A DNA stretch of 7,100 nt from Candidatus Poribacteria bacterium. GTDB taxonomy: Bacteria > Poribacteria > WGA-4E > WGA-3G. The stretch lies in assembly GCA_009842375.1 (NCBI GenBank), contig VYFM01000287.1, positions 1 to 7,100 of the forward strand, written 5' to 3'. Every line of letters begins with the position of its first letter. Within the stretch, counting starts at the first letter, position 1. This document shows, piece after piece, positions 1-6,360 of the stretch. Under the pieces are notes generated by a model. That model saw only the letters and a list, made by a program, of their open reading frames with translations. It was not told the origin of the DNA and did no database searches. A program made the translations under genes and the position numbers.

Positions 1-47
1 ATTATATGTTGTTCAAATATAGATTCAATTCCACATAACGATAGGTT

Positions 48-1640
48 TCATTGCACCTTTAATAGGTAAAGATGGAAACCCTCACTACCAATTGTGGAAC
101 CTGTGAAAGATTCCAACTGTGTGAGTTGATATTTTTCTATCAACTCATCCGAGAATGTTCTATTCAGGATAATAAGCACATCTTGTGAATATCGTCTGCT
201 TAGCATTTTGGCATCAATGATAATGCCTTCGTTAACAACACCGTGTGTCCTCAAATTATCCCATCTAACAAAGGAACCGAATCTACAACCCTTTGGATAG
301 TAAACCTTATCCTTCTCTAAATATCCCACAACAGTACTGACAGCAAAATCTGTGTCCCCTACCATTGGTAGGTCTTGCATATTTTGTTCTTTTATATATT
401 CAGCAGTTTCTTTTCCGTAAGAAAAAACGTGCTGTTTTTCCATAGCGATAGCGGTGATACCACCGAGATAATGAATAATCAGAATGCCCGTGAAAACAAA
501 ACTGAAACATCGCTGTGCTAAATTGCTAATAAGATTAGTTGGTAGTTTTATCTCAGGACAATCGTAGTAAATCCAACTCGTTAGAATGAAAGTGAAAAAT
601 AGAAACCCGTGATGACGGATACTACCGCCATATTTGACATAGAAGAATGCGAGAAGTCCAACGGTGGCAGTCACGTACATGATAAGTACGGTGGGACGTT
701 TCAAGAACCGTAAAATACACCAGAAAACGATTAAATAACAGAGCGATAAACGGATTAATTGAAAAAACTCAACACTATAAAGTCGATTGCTACCCCAAAA
801 ACCCCTTGCCGATCTTGTGAACGGTAGAAAAGCGTTTGTTATGATTCTGACGATATTGTTCATGCGTTGAATAGTAAAGTTAAAGTTCCATCCAACCGCA
901 AAGCCTGTATCTGAAGGGGGATTGAGTTGTAGCACAGCGGTTACAATACCGATTCCGATGAGGACAAAACCTAACCAGATGCGTTGTCTATTTTCGGTGA
1001 GTTTCTCTTCCCTACAACAGTAGAAATAGAGATATTCACACAAGAGACCAAACCCAATGGCGATTGTTACAATTAGTGCATGTACGCTGGTGTGAGAAAG
1101 CAAAATAAGAACAATGCCGATCCACACAAATCGCTTATAACGTTCCCGATAGAGTATACAAAAGATTATAATTAATAGAATACCAATTGCATAATTTCGG
1201 GCAACGATAGCGTATTCGTAGAGTGCGAAATATCCGAAGGAGAAAAGAAATTTTTGGACTTTATTGAATGGGCTATATCGTGTAAATAGGAAAACCGTGG
1301 TAGCAGCAATTAAGAGATGAAATACCTGCATCATAATTGGAGATGCATTTATACGTGTGAGGGGCATAAGGCATAGATGCCAGAATGCTGGGTGTCCCTC
1401 ATATTTCATATTAGCAAAAAGATCTATAATAGATGTGCTGTCCCTTGCGAGTAGCCATGCTTGGACTTCGTCTCGCCACATTTCATGGTGTATTGCCCCA
1501 TAACCACCAACCAGAAGGAAAAGGAGGGTTACACCTATCGCGTAGAAATCTTTTGTTACTATGGGTATCTGACGGTTGGATTTTGGGAAGGTTGATCTAT
1601 TTGCATGCTGCGGAGATTGTGAAAAATACTGGAAAAACAT
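48..1640 (-). CDS. GT-C-type multi-span membrane glycosyltransferase-like protein
   Basis: This 530-residue integral membrane protein most resembles the GT-C / family 39-like group, which transfers sugars from polyprenyl-phosphate donors outside the inner membrane. A short charged N-terminus leads into a first membrane span at about residues 32-50. It is followed at once by WRDE (55-58) and EGHP (81-84). An acidic pair in this first loop is the usual GT-C catalytic hallmark. About nine or ten further hydrophobic segments follow, between roughly 104 and 398. Other motifs are an E-x-A-I-V-A-R-N-Y stretch near 142-150 and Y-G-G-S-I-R-H-H at 337-344. The last 130 residues are soluble. The ATG lies 9 bp after the VWA gene's stop and has no clear Shine-Dalgarno, so translational coupling is plausible. 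The substrate is unknown, and it could also be an uncharacterised membrane protein that only shares the fold. The stop is TGA. Confidence 0.72.
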   Translation of the reverse strand: MFFQYFSQSPQHANRSTFPKSNRQIPIVTKDFYAIGVTLLFLLVGGYGAIHHEMWRDEVQAWLLARDSTSIIDLFANMKYEGHPAFWHLCLMPLTRINASPIMMQVFHLLIAATTVFLFTRYSPFNKVQKFLFSFGYFALYEYAIVARNYAIGILLIIIFCILYRERYKRFVWIGIVLILLSHTSVHALIVTIAIGFGLLCEYLYFYCCREEKLTENRQRIWLGFVLIGIGIVTAVLQLNPPSDTGFAVGWNFNFTIQRMNNIVRIITNAFLPFTRSARGFWGSNRLYSVEFFQLIRLSLCYLIVFWCILRFLKRPTVLIMYVTATVGLLAFFYVKYGGSIRHHGFLFFTFILTSWIYYDCPEIKLPTNLISNLAQRCFSFVFTGILIIHYLGGITAIAMEKQHVFSYGKETAEYIKEQNMQDLPMVGDTDFAVSTVVGYLEKDKVYYPKGCRFGSFVRWDNLRTHGVVNEGIIIDAKMLSRRYSQDVLIILNRTFSDELIEKYQLTQLESFTGSTIGSEGFHLYLLKVQ

Positions 1641-1649
1641 TGTGTGATT

Positions 1650-2702
1650 CTAATGTGCACCTAAACTTGAGATTGGTAGCCATAAACCCCCAGTGCTACT
1701 TGCGATGAATTTTTGGAATTTTTCATCACGACCTATGACATCCACTTTAATTCTTGCATGTTTAATTTTGTTCAATACATCTTTCGCTGAATAGTTCCCA
1801 CTAACATATTCATCTGTTATTAGAATGAAATGGACATCTGCGTTCTGCCTAAAATCAACTTCGTCAGCAGCCCGGATAAGCGCATCTAAAGCCTTTTCTC
1901 CACCTTGACACTTCACTTGTGCAAGGAGTCGTTTGGTTTGTGGTACAGAACGGGTTTGTGGAAATATTTCAAAATCAACACCAAACATTTTATCACGGAA
2001 TACAACGATACCGAGTGTAAAATCTATTTCTGCTTCATTGAATAGTTTTGTCATACGGTTTAGGTGACTCCGTACTGCGTTGATGTTATCTTTCATACTA
2101 CCGCTGCCATCAATTACAAAGGTTATATCCACATTATCATTGGTACGGTTTGCTATAATGTGCTGCCCAATCTTTACCAGAATTGCATGTGGCAACGGAA
2201 GGTCACTGACCTGCGGGAGTGCATTATCAATAGGTGGTTTGAAAGTTTTTTGTTTTGTGTTTTTAAGCACACGGGGTGATATGATTTTTCCTACTCGTGT
2301 TTGATTACCAATACCTTGGTTGACCGTAGGAGTTGTAGAATCTATTACTGAATTACCAGTTCCCAAAGTGTTAGAAGTCGACAGTGAAAAACTGCTGACT
2401 TGAGTTATAGGATTCCGATGTGCTATTGGCTTTGGAACAGAAACAGGTGTAACCGAAGGACTGGCATTAACATCAATCTGCTTTTGTGGTATTGGTGTGA
2501 TTTTGGGTGGAATAAATTTGTCTCGTTTTAGGGGACGTAAGGCACGTTGAGAACGGACTTCGGAGATTTCGAGATATGTTATATCGTTAATCGAACGCGG
2601 TTCACTTTGATGTAACCCGATGGCAACAAAACCGAGAACAACATGAATGCTTATGGAAATAAGGAGGGCACTGCGGATAGACTTACTAACTTTGGATTTC
2701 AT
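1650..2702 (-). CDS. TonB-like membrane anchor, Pro-rich linker and VWA domain protein
   Basis: This 350-residue protein has three parts. Residues 1-10 are basic and 11-30 form one membrane span carrying S16-x3-H20, the spacing and numbering of the Ser/His pair in the E. coli TonB anchor that engages ExbB/ExbD. Residues about 31-170 form a low-complexity, Pro/Ser/Thr/Lys-rich linker suited to crossing a periplasm. Residues about 190-345 are a VWA domain with the MIDAS motif D198-G-S200-G-S202 and a later I-T-D297-E. No TonB C-terminal domain is present, so the C-terminus is probably a metal-dependent protein-binding module. I chose ATG 2702 because the 33 codons upstream read through an inverted repeat. 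A weak GGGTG lies 6 nt before it. It is the first gene of a tight pair with the GT-C-like gene. The binding partner is unknown. Confidence 0.82.
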   Translation of the reverse strand: MKSKVSKSIRSALLISISIHVVLGFVAIGLHQSEPRSINDITYLEISEVRSQRALRPLKRDKFIPPKITPIPQKQIDVNASPSVTPVSVPKPIAHRNPITQVSSFSLSTSNTLGTGNSVIDSTTPTVNQGIGNQTRVGKIISPRVLKNTKQKTFKPPIDNALPQVSDLPLPHAILVKIGQHIIANRTNDNVDITFVIDGSGSMKDNINAVRSHLNRMTKLFNEAEIDFTLGIVVFRDKMFGVDFEIFPQTRSVPQTKRLLAQVKCQGGEKALDALIRAADEVDFRQNADVHFILITDEYVSGNYSAKDVLNKIKHARIKVDVIGRDEKFQKFIASSTGGLWLPISSLGAH

Positions 2703-2730
2703 TTCGCGCACCCGGATATTCAGAGATGTA

Positions 2731-2889
2731 ATACCATTTCTAATTGATAAATCGTCATAATAAACTGTAGGTCGGAGTGAGCACAGCGAAGTCCGACACA
2801 TATCATTTCATTGGGTTTCCCCATGTCGGACTTCGCTTTGCTCACTCCGACGGACAAGACAATGATCCTTCATCATTTAGAAATGGTAT
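2731..2889. repeat. 159-bp MITE-like element with 18-bp terminal inverted repeats
   Basis: The left end ATACCATTTCTAATTGAT (2731-2748) and the reverse complement of the right end (2872-2889) match at 17 of 18 positions. The element has no transposase. Its core is the long hairpin annotated separately. The ends can also be read as CC...GG flanked by TA on both sides, which would fit a TA-duplicating Tc1/mariner or IS630-type mobiliser, but TA is palindromic so this cannot be proved here. The left end lies 28 bp upstream of the VWA start codon. Confidence 0.65.
2771..2851. repeat. Long hairpin of paired REP-like units, 28-bp arms
   Basis: The arm at 2771-2798 and the reverse complement of 2824-2851 agree at 27 of 28 positions, around a 25-nt loop. 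Each arm begins GTCGGA and ends TCCGAC (or the reverse), so it can also fold alone with a 6-bp stem. This is the layout of two REP-like units in opposite orientation. Transcribed RNA would form a very stable stem. Flanking TGTAGGTCGG at 2766-2775 recurs inverted at 4741-4750. Confidence 0.8.
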
Positions 2890-3045
2890 AAGTTTCCTCT
2901 GATAAGATAAAAGTAAGGTTATGGATATTTGTTTATGCGTTTAATCACATTGATATGTATTAAGTAATGTATAATTATCTCATTAACGTTGTGAAATATC
3001 AAGGTAAATTGTATGTGTAAAGTTTTTGGCATGTGTTTTGTCAGA

Positions 3046-3130
3046 ATCGCGGAGGATGCGGATTGCGCGGATGAACGCGGAAAAGACTTCTTCTTTCAGT
3101 GTATTCCGCGTCTTCTGTGCCTTCCGTGAT
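3046..3130. repeat. Imperfect palindrome with nested 8-bp inverted repeat
   Basis: The outer arms at 3046-3071 and 3105-3130 match at 17 of 26 positions as an inverted repeat. Inside is a perfect ACGCGGAA (3075-3082) / TTCCGCGT (3104-3111) pair. The GC content is higher than in the AT-rich DNA just to the left. It has the look of a degenerate dispersed palindromic repeat. No coding potential or terminator T-run is visible. Confidence 0.5.
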
Positions 3131-3144
3131 CCAGACAGGAGAGC

Positions 3145-3170
3145 GGGCGAGGAGACCTCGTCCCTACGAT
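3145..3170. repeat. Short GC-rich palindromic repeat, copy 1
   Basis: GGGCGAGG (3145-3152) pairs with CCTCGTCC (3156-3163), with one G-T wobble and an AGA loop, followed by CTACGAT. The same plan recurs at 4631-4656, and its tail alone recurs at 4806-4814. This marks a dispersed small repeat family, not a terminator, because no T-run follows. Confidence 0.65.
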
Positions 3171-3203
3171 GTTGTCTAAATCAGGATTTGAAATCAACGG
3201 TAT

Positions 3204-3229
3204 GAATGCCATTTAGGCATTCCCCGGGG
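3204..3229. repeat. GAATGCC hairpin joined to CCCCGGGG palindrome
   Basis: GAATGCC (3204-3210) and GGCATTC (3216-3222) form a perfect 7-bp stem with an ATTTA loop. The perfect palindrome CCCCGGGG (3222-3229) follows at once, sharing one base. It is probably another intergenic repeat fragment. Its role is unknown, and it lies too far upstream of the aminotransferase promoter to be an obvious operator. Confidence 0.5.
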
Positions 3230-3348
3230 TTATGGGCTTTTCAGGATAAGAGGTCGCGATTCGGTGAGTGCTTCTACAAAGGAAGGCTTAATATTGAAAA
3301 TAATAGGGTTTGGAAAACTGAATGGCTCTGGCTAAACGTGTTAATTGG

Positions 3349-3377
3349 TTGTTATTTTTCTGACCTGTTGTTATAAT
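3349..3377 (+). promoter_or_regulatory. Sigma70-type promoter for the aminotransferase gene
   Basis: A perfect -10 TATAAT (3372-3377) lies 17 bp after TTGTTA (3349-3354), which matches the -35 consensus at four of six positions. Initiation near 3384 would give a leader of about 29 nt that includes the AAGGAG ribosome site. This is the only strong promoter-like pair I found. No operator or riboswitch fits in so short a leader. Confidence 0.6.
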
Positions 3378-3412
3378 AATGTTAAAAGTTGGAATCAGCC
3401 AAGGAGACCTAT

Positions 3413-4558
3413 ATGAAAGATTTTGCGTTTACAGGAGGCAGACCAGACCCTTATACATTTCCCACCGAGGCGTTGATTGAGGCAAGTGCAAAGGCACTTC
3501 GCAAATTAGGAGGGCAATTGGTCAATTATCCGGGGGAGTCTGGCTACCGTGGGTTACGTGAACTGGCATCAATGCGTTTTGAACGCAGAGAAGGGGTTCC
3601 ACTTCCAGTGGATAACACCTCAATTACTTCTGGTTCAATGCAGGCACTTGAATTGGTGTTGGGGACGTTTATTAAACCGGGTGATACGGTCTTAACTGAG
3701 GAATATACCTATAGTGGCACCCTCGGTATTATGCGGCACCTCAAAGCAAATATTGTCGGTGTCCCGATGGATTATATTGATGGCATGGATATGGACGCGC
3801 TTGAGGAGAAGTTAAAAGAACTTAAGCGACAAAATGTCACACCTTCTCTCATCTACACCACTTCCAACCACCAAAACCCTACTGGTGCTATCTTGTCACT
3901 GGAACGGCGGTACCGTATGCTGGAACTTGCAGAGGAGTACGACACACTCATCGTTGAAGATGACTGTTATGGTGATATTGATTTTGTGCCGAATCCAACT
4001 CCTGCATCGCTCTTCAAGTTAGATACAGCAAATCGTGTTATCTTTATTGCGACATTTTCAAAGATACTGGGTGCCGGTGTACGACAAGGTTACTTTGTGG
4101 CAAAACAACCTTATTATGGGATGATACATCAGAACCGATGGGATGGTGGTACGAGCGCGCTTGCGAGTGCTATTGTGGCAGAATTTTTCATGGAGCATCT
4201 TGAAGCACATCTTGAAAAAACGAACGCTGCTGTTGGTGCTAAATGCAAGGCTGTAGTGGACACACTTGAAGAACATGTCAGTGATCTCTGTACGTGGACA
4301 AAGCCACGTGGTGGATTGTTCCTCTGGATTGATCTTCCTGAAACAACCGATATGAATAAGTTAAATGCGTATGCATCTGCAAAAGGAGTCGGTTATAGTA
4401 ACGGTAGTGCCTTCCACTACGCTGGTGCCCCTGTGAAAGCGATACGTTTGGCATACGCGTATTGCCACGTTGACGATATTCCAGAGGGTATTACCTATCT
4501 GGCAGAAGGTATCCGAACCGCGCAAGTTAATGCTATTGATGCAGCCGCAGCAGATTAA
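3413..4558 (+). CDS. PLP-dependent aminotransferase, class I/II (fold type I)
   Basis: This 381-residue cytosolic enzyme should transfer an amino group between an amino acid and a 2-oxo acid using pyridoxal 5'-phosphate. The fold-type I signature is complete. S73-G-S75-M-Q lies in the phosphate-binding loop, and Y98/Y100 sit near the expected ring-stacking position. The other hallmarks are N155 in N-P-T-G, D183 with Y186 in E-D-D-C-Y-G-D, the Schiff-base K217 in T-F-S-K, and R345 in A-I-R-L-A, expected to bind the substrate carboxylate. The sequence looks closest to the 2-aminoadipate aminotransferase / MocR catalytic-domain group, but no winged-helix DNA-binding domain precedes it, so it is an enzyme and not a MocR regulator. 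I chose ATG 3413 because AAGGAG (3401-3406) lies 6 nt before it. A TTG eight codons earlier has no such site. It appears monocistronic. The substrate cannot be named from sequence. Confidence 0.9.
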   Translation: MKDFAFTGGRPDPYTFPTEALIEASAKALRKLGGQLVNYPGESGYRGLRELASMRFERREGVPLPVDNTSITSGSMQALELVLGTFIKPGDTVLTEEYTYSGTLGIMRHLKANIVGVPMDYIDGMDMDALEEKLKELKRQNVTPSLIYTTSNHQNPTGAILSLERRYRMLELAEEYDTLIVEDDCYGDIDFVPNPTPASLFKLDTANRVIFIATFSKILGAGVRQGYFVAKQPYYGMIHQNRWDGGTSALASAIVAEFFMEHLEAHLEKTNAAVGAKCKAVVDTLEEHVSDLCTWTKPRGGLFLWIDLPETTDMNKLNAYASAKGVGYSNGSAFHYAGAPVKAIRLAYAYCHVDDIPEGITYLAEGIRTAQVNAIDAAAAD

Positions 4559-4630
4559 CTGTATCAGGACTTACACACAAAACGGTAGGCATGCTTTGAT
4601 GAAGATTAATTTATTAATTCGGTAATATTC

Positions 4631-4656
4631 GGGCGGGGCAACCCCGCCCCTATGAT
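4631..4656. repeat. Short GC-rich palindromic repeat, copy 2
   Basis: GGGCGGGG (4631-4638) pairs perfectly with CCCCGCCC (4642-4649) around a CAA loop, followed by CTATGAT. It is the same design as the copy at 3145-3170. It lies 72 bp after the aminotransferase stop and has no T-run, so it is better read as a repeat than a terminator. Its last nine bases recur after the neighbouring 149-bp element. Confidence 0.7.
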
Positions 4657-4805
4657 CAGGGTTATTCAGTTTTAAGAATATGTTGCGGATGCATGTTACT
4701 AAAAGTTTATATCGTCCGTTGAGTGGAGCGATAGCGAACCCCGACCTACATTATATTATTGAATTGTAAAATAATAGAAGAAAAACCTAAAACTGAATAA
4801 CCCTG
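4657..4805. mobile_element. 149-bp MITE-like element, perfect 18-bp TIRs, 9-bp flanking duplication
   Basis: The left end CAGGGTTATTCAGTTTTA (4657-4674) is the exact reverse complement of 4788-4805. The flanks CCCTATGAT (4648-4656) and CCCTACGAT (4806-4814) are direct repeats matching at 8 of 9 positions and directly abut the ends, as expected of a target-site duplication. The interior is AT-rich, encodes nothing, and contains TGTAGGTCGG in inverted orientation (4741-4750). It is probably a non-autonomous element mobilised by a transposase encoded elsewhere. Confidence 0.72.
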
Positions 4806-4847
4806 CCCTACGATATTTTTTATGGACTTGGGTTACCGAAGATATTT

Positions 4848-4899
4848 ATACCAATTCTAAATAATGATATTACATTATTTCGGAAATTAGGAATGGTAT
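4848..4899. repeat. 52-bp palindromic element, minimal relative of the 2731-2889 repeat
   Basis: The ends ATACCAATTCTAA (4848-4860) and the reverse complement of 4887-4899 match at 11 of 13 positions and resemble the ends of the 159-bp element. A perfect AAATAATG (4859-4866) / CATTATTT (4873-4880) stem with a 6-nt loop lies inside. It sits 70 bp upstream of the sulfatase start, so it could fall in that operon's leader or promoter area. Confidence 0.6.
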
Positions 4900-4958
4900 T
4901 ATTTAAACTTCATTTAGTTTGTGCCTAAGAGAAGCAAACTATAGCATAAATAAAATCC

Positions 4959-4963
4959 GGAGG
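4959..4963 (+). promoter_or_regulatory. Strong Shine-Dalgarno that fixes a TTG start
   Basis: GGAGG lies 6 nt before TTG at 4970, an ideal distance. No ATG in the sulfatase reading frame is similarly placed, and the upstream TTG at 4919 lacks such a site. This decides the sulfatase start. Confidence 0.8.
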
Positions 4964-4969
4964 AGAAGA

Positions 4970-6346
4970 TTGCGTAATATCATCCTTTTCTCATTAGATA
5001 CGTTGCGTGCGTCGAGTATGAGTTGTTATGGAAATAAATACCTGACCACACCACATCTTGATGCTCTTGCAGCAAATGCGACTCTCTTTGAAAGTTGTAT
5101 CAGTCCACATATCCCGACTCACCCGGCACATACGACGATGTTTACCGGTAAAGATGTGCTGACTCACCAAATTATCACACAGGGTGGACGTATAGATCTT
5201 GCTGAGAACATTAAAACACTTCCAGAGTTGCTTAGCGAGGCGGGATATTTTACTGTGGCAGCTGACAATTTGGGACGGTGGTTCCAACGCGGTTTTCCAG
5301 ATAATCAATACCGTGGTTATAGTTGGGAAAGTCGTTATCAAGATGCACGAAAAGCAGAGGCAGTAAATAAGACAGCCATAGAACTGTTGGAACTCGCGCA
5401 ATCACAGGATAAACCGTGGTTTGCATTTCTACATTATTGGGATCCACATACACCTTACTTACCACCGCTTCCGTTTGAGCGGATGTTCTATAGTGGAGAC
5501 GAATGTGATCCGAATAATCGGAGTATGGATGATGTTTATGCTTGTGAACCGTTCACAGACTATTTTCGTCAGTGGATGTGTAAGCCAGATCCGGATGACC
5601 CAGACAATATTGAGAAAAAACGGTTATGGACTGACCGTAGGTATGTGAACTCACAATATGATGCATCTATTGCTTATATGGATGCATCCTTAGCACAACT
5701 TTTTCAATATCTGCACGACTGTGACCTCATGAATGAGACGCTTTTGGTTATTACAGCTGATCACGGTGAGGAACTTGATGAACATGAACTGTGGTATGAC
5801 CACCACGGGTTGTATCAGACAAATTGCCATATTCCGTTGATCCTACACTGTCCCGATATAATTTCAAAAGGACAACGACTTGAAGGGATTGTGACGTTGA
5901 AGGATATTGCTCCAACTATTTTGGATTATGCATCAAAGACACCCCTCGCAACACGCGAAAAGATGGAGGGAACAAGCCTTCGCTCTTTGATAGAAAATGG
6001 TTCTAATGACGGTTCGTGTGATGCTATCTATCTAACTGAATGTGGTTGGATGAAAAAACGTGGATGGCAGACGCGAAAGTGGAAATTAATTGTTGAGACA
6101 GGTGGTACCCCCGCTGTTTACAATAAGCCTGATGTTGAACTCTATGATCTTGAAGATGACCCGGATGAAATTTACAATTTGGCTGAGGAAGCGGAGGATG
6201 TTGTTTTGCAATTGAAGAACGAGATGGATGAATTTTTGAAACGACGATTGTCTGAAACCGGGTTACCTGACCCAACAGTTGAACAGGAAATTACAATGCG
6301 GAAGATTGGAGACAAAACAAAAGCAGTACCGTTACCTGAAAAGTAA
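4970..6346 (+). CDS. Sulfatase-superfamily hydrolase with Thr at the nucleophile position
   Basis: This 458-residue protein belongs to the alkaline phosphatase superfamily sulfatase fold, whose members hydrolyse sulfate or phosphate esters with a bound metal ion. The first strand carries S-L-D10-T-L-R-A, with D10 the expected metal ligand. The C-x-P-x-R motif that yields formylglycine in type I sulfatases appears as T50-H-P-A-H54, so Thr is the likely nucleophile. W157-D-P-H160-T-P-Y is next. D264-H265-G-E, with H278/H279 downstream, supplies the remaining metal site. E-L-Y-D-L-E-D-D-P from E390 is the usual C-terminal signature. At residues 14-16, where many relatives read A-D-H, this protein has A-S-S. 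The TTG start gives no signal peptide, so the enzyme is probably cytosolic. It overlaps nothing and is followed after 14 bp by the lipoprotein gene, an apparent operon. The true substrate is unknown, and the sulfatase label describes the fold only. Confidence 0.88.
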   Translation: MRNIILFSLDTLRASSMSCYGNKYLTTPHLDALAANATLFESCISPHIPTHPAHTTMFTGKDVLTHQIITQGGRIDLAENIKTLPELLSEAGYFTVAADNLGRWFQRGFPDNQYRGYSWESRYQDARKAEAVNKTAIELLELAQSQDKPWFAFLHYWDPHTPYLPPLPFERMFYSGDECDPNNRSMDDVYACEPFTDYFRQWMCKPDPDDPDNIEKKRLWTDRRYVNSQYDASIAYMDASLAQLFQYLHDCDLMNETLLVITADHGEELDEHELWYDHHGLYQTNCHIPLILHCPDIISKGQRLEGIVTLKDIAPTILDYASKTPLATREKMEGTSLRSLIENGSNDGSCDAIYLTECGWMKKRGWQTRKWKLIVETGGTPAVYNKPDVELYDLEDDPDEIYNLAEEAEDVVLQLKNEMDEFLKRRLSETGLPDPTVEQEITMRKIGDKTKAVPLPEK

Positions 6347-6360
6347 GACAAAGGAATAAA

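Larger units (their letters stand above)
2703..3412. other. Gene-free divergent intergenic region, repeat-rich
   Basis: These 710 bp separate the leftward VWA/GT-C pair from the rightward aminotransferase. I find no convincing coding sequence on either strand. From left to right they hold a 159-bp inverted-repeat element, an AT-rich stretch (about 2890-3040), an imperfect palindrome (3046-3130), a GGGCGAGG hairpin repeat (3145-3170), a GAATGCC hairpin with an adjacent CCCCGGGG (3204-3229), and the aminotransferase promoter (3349-3377). No clear promoter for the leftward genes could be picked out. Confidence 0.75.
4559..4969. other. Gene-free intergenic region with nested repeats
   Basis: These 411 bp lie between the aminotransferase stop and the sulfatase start, and I see no coding sequence in them. 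They carry a GC-rich palindrome (4631-4656), a 149-bp inverted-repeat element (4657-4805), a 52-bp palindrome (4848-4899) and the sulfatase ribosome site. No intrinsic terminator with a T-run was found after the aminotransferase, and no clear -35/-10 pair before the sulfatase. Confidence 0.75.

Noticed and set aside
2703..2801. Upstream extension of the VWA gene to an ATG at 2801
   Set aside because: The extra 33 codons translate the hairpin repeat and terminal inverted repeat, and the protein before Met34 has no signal or domain. The ATG at 2702 gives a TonB-like anchor with Ser16/His20 in register.
2950..2975. Rightward promoter TTGATA...TATAAT
   Set aside because: The spacer is only 14 bp, and no gene starts within more than 400 bp downstream. 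The pair at 3349-3377 is better placed for the aminotransferase.
3389..3412. Aminotransferase start at TTG 3389
   Set aside because: It lacks a ribosome site and lies only about 5 nt after the predicted transcription start. ATG 3413 has AAGGAG at ideal spacing.
4631..4649. GC-rich hairpin as a rho-independent terminator for the aminotransferase
   Set aside because: The stem is strong, but CCTATGAT follows instead of a T-run, and the same palindrome occurs at 3145-3163 away from any gene end.
2731..4899. CRISPR array
   Set aside because: The repeats here are inverted, of different lengths and irregularly spaced, with no set of direct repeats separated by uniform spacers and no cas genes nearby.
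4919..4969. Sulfatase start at TTG 4919
   Set aside because: It would add a basic 17-residue tail with no Shine-Dalgarno. TTG 4970 follows GGAGG by 6 nt and starts right at the first strand of the fold.
4994..5401. 135-codon minus-strand open frame inside the sulfatase gene
   Set aside because: It lies wholly opposite a well-supported enzyme gene and its translation shows no recognisable domain, so it is an antisense shadow. The same applies to the 91-codon frame at 1433-1708 and the other short overlapping frames.
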